NCBI RefSeq assembly: GCF_900230285.1
Contig: NZ_OCNK01000003.1
Span: forward strand, 186,001 to 250,000
Source: Blastococcus haudaquaticus
GTDB lineage: Bacteria > Actinomycetota > Actinomycetes > Mycobacteriales > Geodermatophilaceae
Length of the DNA stretch: 64,000 nucleotides
Direction of reading: 5' to 3'
This document shows, one piece after another, positions 62,901-64,000 of the stretch. How positions within the stretch are numbered: the first letter of the stretch is position 1; the number at the start of each line of letters is the position of its first letter. A program made the translations under genes and the position numbers. Below the pieces are notes generated by a model, which ran no database searches, was not told the DNA's origin, and saw only the letters and a list, made by a program, of their open reading frames with translations.

Positions 62901-64000
62901 GTGGATCGCACGGCCGGGCTGTCGCGCCGCGCCTTCGGCCTCGGCGTCGTCGGCACCGCCGCGGTGACCGCGGCCGCCGTGGCCACCGGCACCGTCGTCC
63001 TGCTCGACGGGGACGACGTCGACCCCACCGGGGCGGCCGACTCCTCCGGCGGCATCCAGCGTCGGATCGACGACGCCCCCGACGGTGCGGTCATCGCGAT
63101 CCCTGCCGGCGCCGTGCTCCGGTGCACCTCCACCATCACCCTCGGCGGCACCGGGAAGAGCCTCGTCGGCCCGGGCGAGCTGCGCTTCACCGAGGGGGTG
63201 GACGACGCAGCGGCGCTGCTCGTGACCGGGAACGGCAGCCGCATCGCCCAGGTCACGGTGACCAACCCGAACGAGCTCATCGGCACCCCCGACGGCCGGC
63301 GCAGCTCGGGCATCGACATCAACGCCCACGACGTGACGGTGACCGACTGCCGGGTCGACCGGTTCAACCACGGCATCGTCGTGGCGGCCGACGGGGAGTG
63401 GCTCGGGGCCCAGATCCTGGGCAACCGGGTGACCAACGTCGTCGGCGCCGGGGGAGGCCGGGGCAGCGACTCGCCGGAGGGCGAGGACCGGGGGGACGGG
63501 ATCACCGTCTGGGGCGCGCAGGCCACCGTCGTGGGGAACGTCGTCTCGGCGCTGCCCGGCACGGACGCGCGCATCGGCATCCATGCCGAGGCGCTCGGCG
63601 ACGGCGCGGAGGAGCGGCCGCCGCACAGCGACGCGATGGTGACCATCAGCGGCAACGTCGTGACCGGGCCGTTCCGGCGCTCCATCGTCCTCGAGGAGAT
63701 CGATTCCGGCACGGTCGTGGGCAACACCTGCGCGGACGCGACATGGTGGTCCATCGCGCTGATCTCGGGGTCGGCCTGTCTCGTCGCCGACAACACCATC
63801 CGCTACTCGCGGACCGCCGACGACGACCAGGGGTACGCCTACAGCCCGGTGCGCGCGGCGGTCCAGGTCTACGGCGGCCGAGGCCACGTGGTCCGCGGCA
63901 ACACCGTGACCGTCACCGGGGACGCCGACGCGTTCGTCGTCCTGACCGAGCTGGGATCCCCGCCGGAGGACGCGCTGGTGTCCGGCAACTCGTGCCAGGT
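62901..64000 (+). CDS. Tat-exported right-handed beta-helix protein (C-terminus beyond the window)
   Basis: At least 366 residues from GTG 62901 with no stop before the edge. The N-terminus LSRRAFGLGVVGTAAVTAAA is a twin-arginine signal. The mature part opens with DSSGGIQRRIDDAPDGAVIAIPAG, the pectate-lyase/polysaccharide-lyase beta-helix entry, then shows coils with repeated turns such as VTVTNPNE, VTVTDCRVDRFNHGIVV and VVGNVVSALPG. Proteins of this shape depolymerise or modify extracellular polysaccharides. Location at the end of the exopolysaccharide cluster supports that. GGAGGAGG lies just upstream. Confidence 0.8.
   Translation, partial: MDRTAGLSRRAFGLGVVGTAAVTAAAVATGTVVLLDGDDVDPTGAADSSGGIQRRIDDAPDGAVIAIPAGAVLRCTSTITLGGTGKSLVGPGELRFTEGVDDAAALLVTGNGSRIAQVTVTNPNELIGTPDGRRSSGIDINAHDVTVTDCRVDRFNHGIVVAADGEWLGAQILGNRVTNVVGAGGGRGSDSPEGEDRGDGITVWGAQATVVGNVVSALPGTDARIGIHAEALGDGAEERPPHSDAMVTISGNVVTGPFRRSIVLEEIDSGTVVGNTCADATWWSIALISGSACLVADNTIRYSRTADDDQGYAYSPVRAAVQVYGGRGHVVRGNTVTVTGDADAFVVLTELGSPPEDALVSGNSCQ

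Overview
The window is a high-GC chromosome segment of an actinobacterium. Several things point to the family Geodermatophilaceae (Blastococcus, Geodermatophilus, Modestobacter): frequent GTG starts, many ATGA/GTGA start-stop overlaps, a glucosyl-3-phosphoglycerate synthase, a menaquinone-pathway MenB, a GAF-ANTAR regulator and, above all, a formate dehydrogenase whose selenocysteine codon is UAG instead of UGA. The genus is an inference from these traits; there is no rRNA or other marker in the window to confirm it.

Layout. 1-13 kb: housekeeping and accessory metabolism (geranylgeranyl-reductase-like flavoprotein cut by the left edge, alpha/beta hydrolase, LOG, MaoC, Nudix, MenB, two TetR regulators, NDMA-type alcohol dehydrogenase, HAD phosphatase, GpgS and GDPD, a Tat-exported intradiol dioxygenase-like lipoprotein coupled to a tatA). 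13-18.5 kb: GalE, then an antisense three-gene operon (MBL hydrolase, DedA protein, membrane phosphodiesterase). 18.9-23.4 kb: a coupled pair of cyclic-di-GMP proteins in which one has a dead GGDEF and a live EAL and the other the reverse. 23.6-26.8 kb: small membrane, secreted and zinc-ribbon proteins and an SGNH hydrolase. 26.9-32.3 kb: the formate dehydrogenase operon fdhA-fdhB-nrfD, with an in-frame TAG at codon 191 of fdhA followed at the canonical distance by a SECIS hairpin with a GGTCT loop.

32.3-40.7 kb: an A/T-richer, mixed-orientation polysaccharide island (two GT2 and one GT4 glycosyltransferase, flippase, Wzy-type polymerase, hexapeptide acyltransferase, Wzc-type kinase). From about 40.7 kb base composition returns to normal with a first initiating sugar-phosphate transferase, an LCP ligase, UDP-glucose dehydrogenase, CysQ, transport and regulatory genes, a CysC with a long N-terminal extension, a low-molecular-weight tyrosine phosphatase and rfbB/rfbD for dTDP-rhamnose. 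55-64 kb: a second exopolysaccharide set (GT4, second initiating transferase, repeat-rich secreted protein, catalytically dead LMW phosphatase, second Wzc-type kinase, polytopic membrane protein, Tat-type beta-helix protein cut by the right edge).

Together the right half encodes two Wzx/Wzy-type surface polysaccharide systems sharing sugar-nucleotide supply (UDP-glucuronate, dTDP-rhamnose) and a tyrosine kinase/phosphatase switch, while the left half holds respiration-linked formate oxidation and cyclic-di-GMP signalling. No rRNA, tRNA, CRISPR array, transposase or integrase was recognised.
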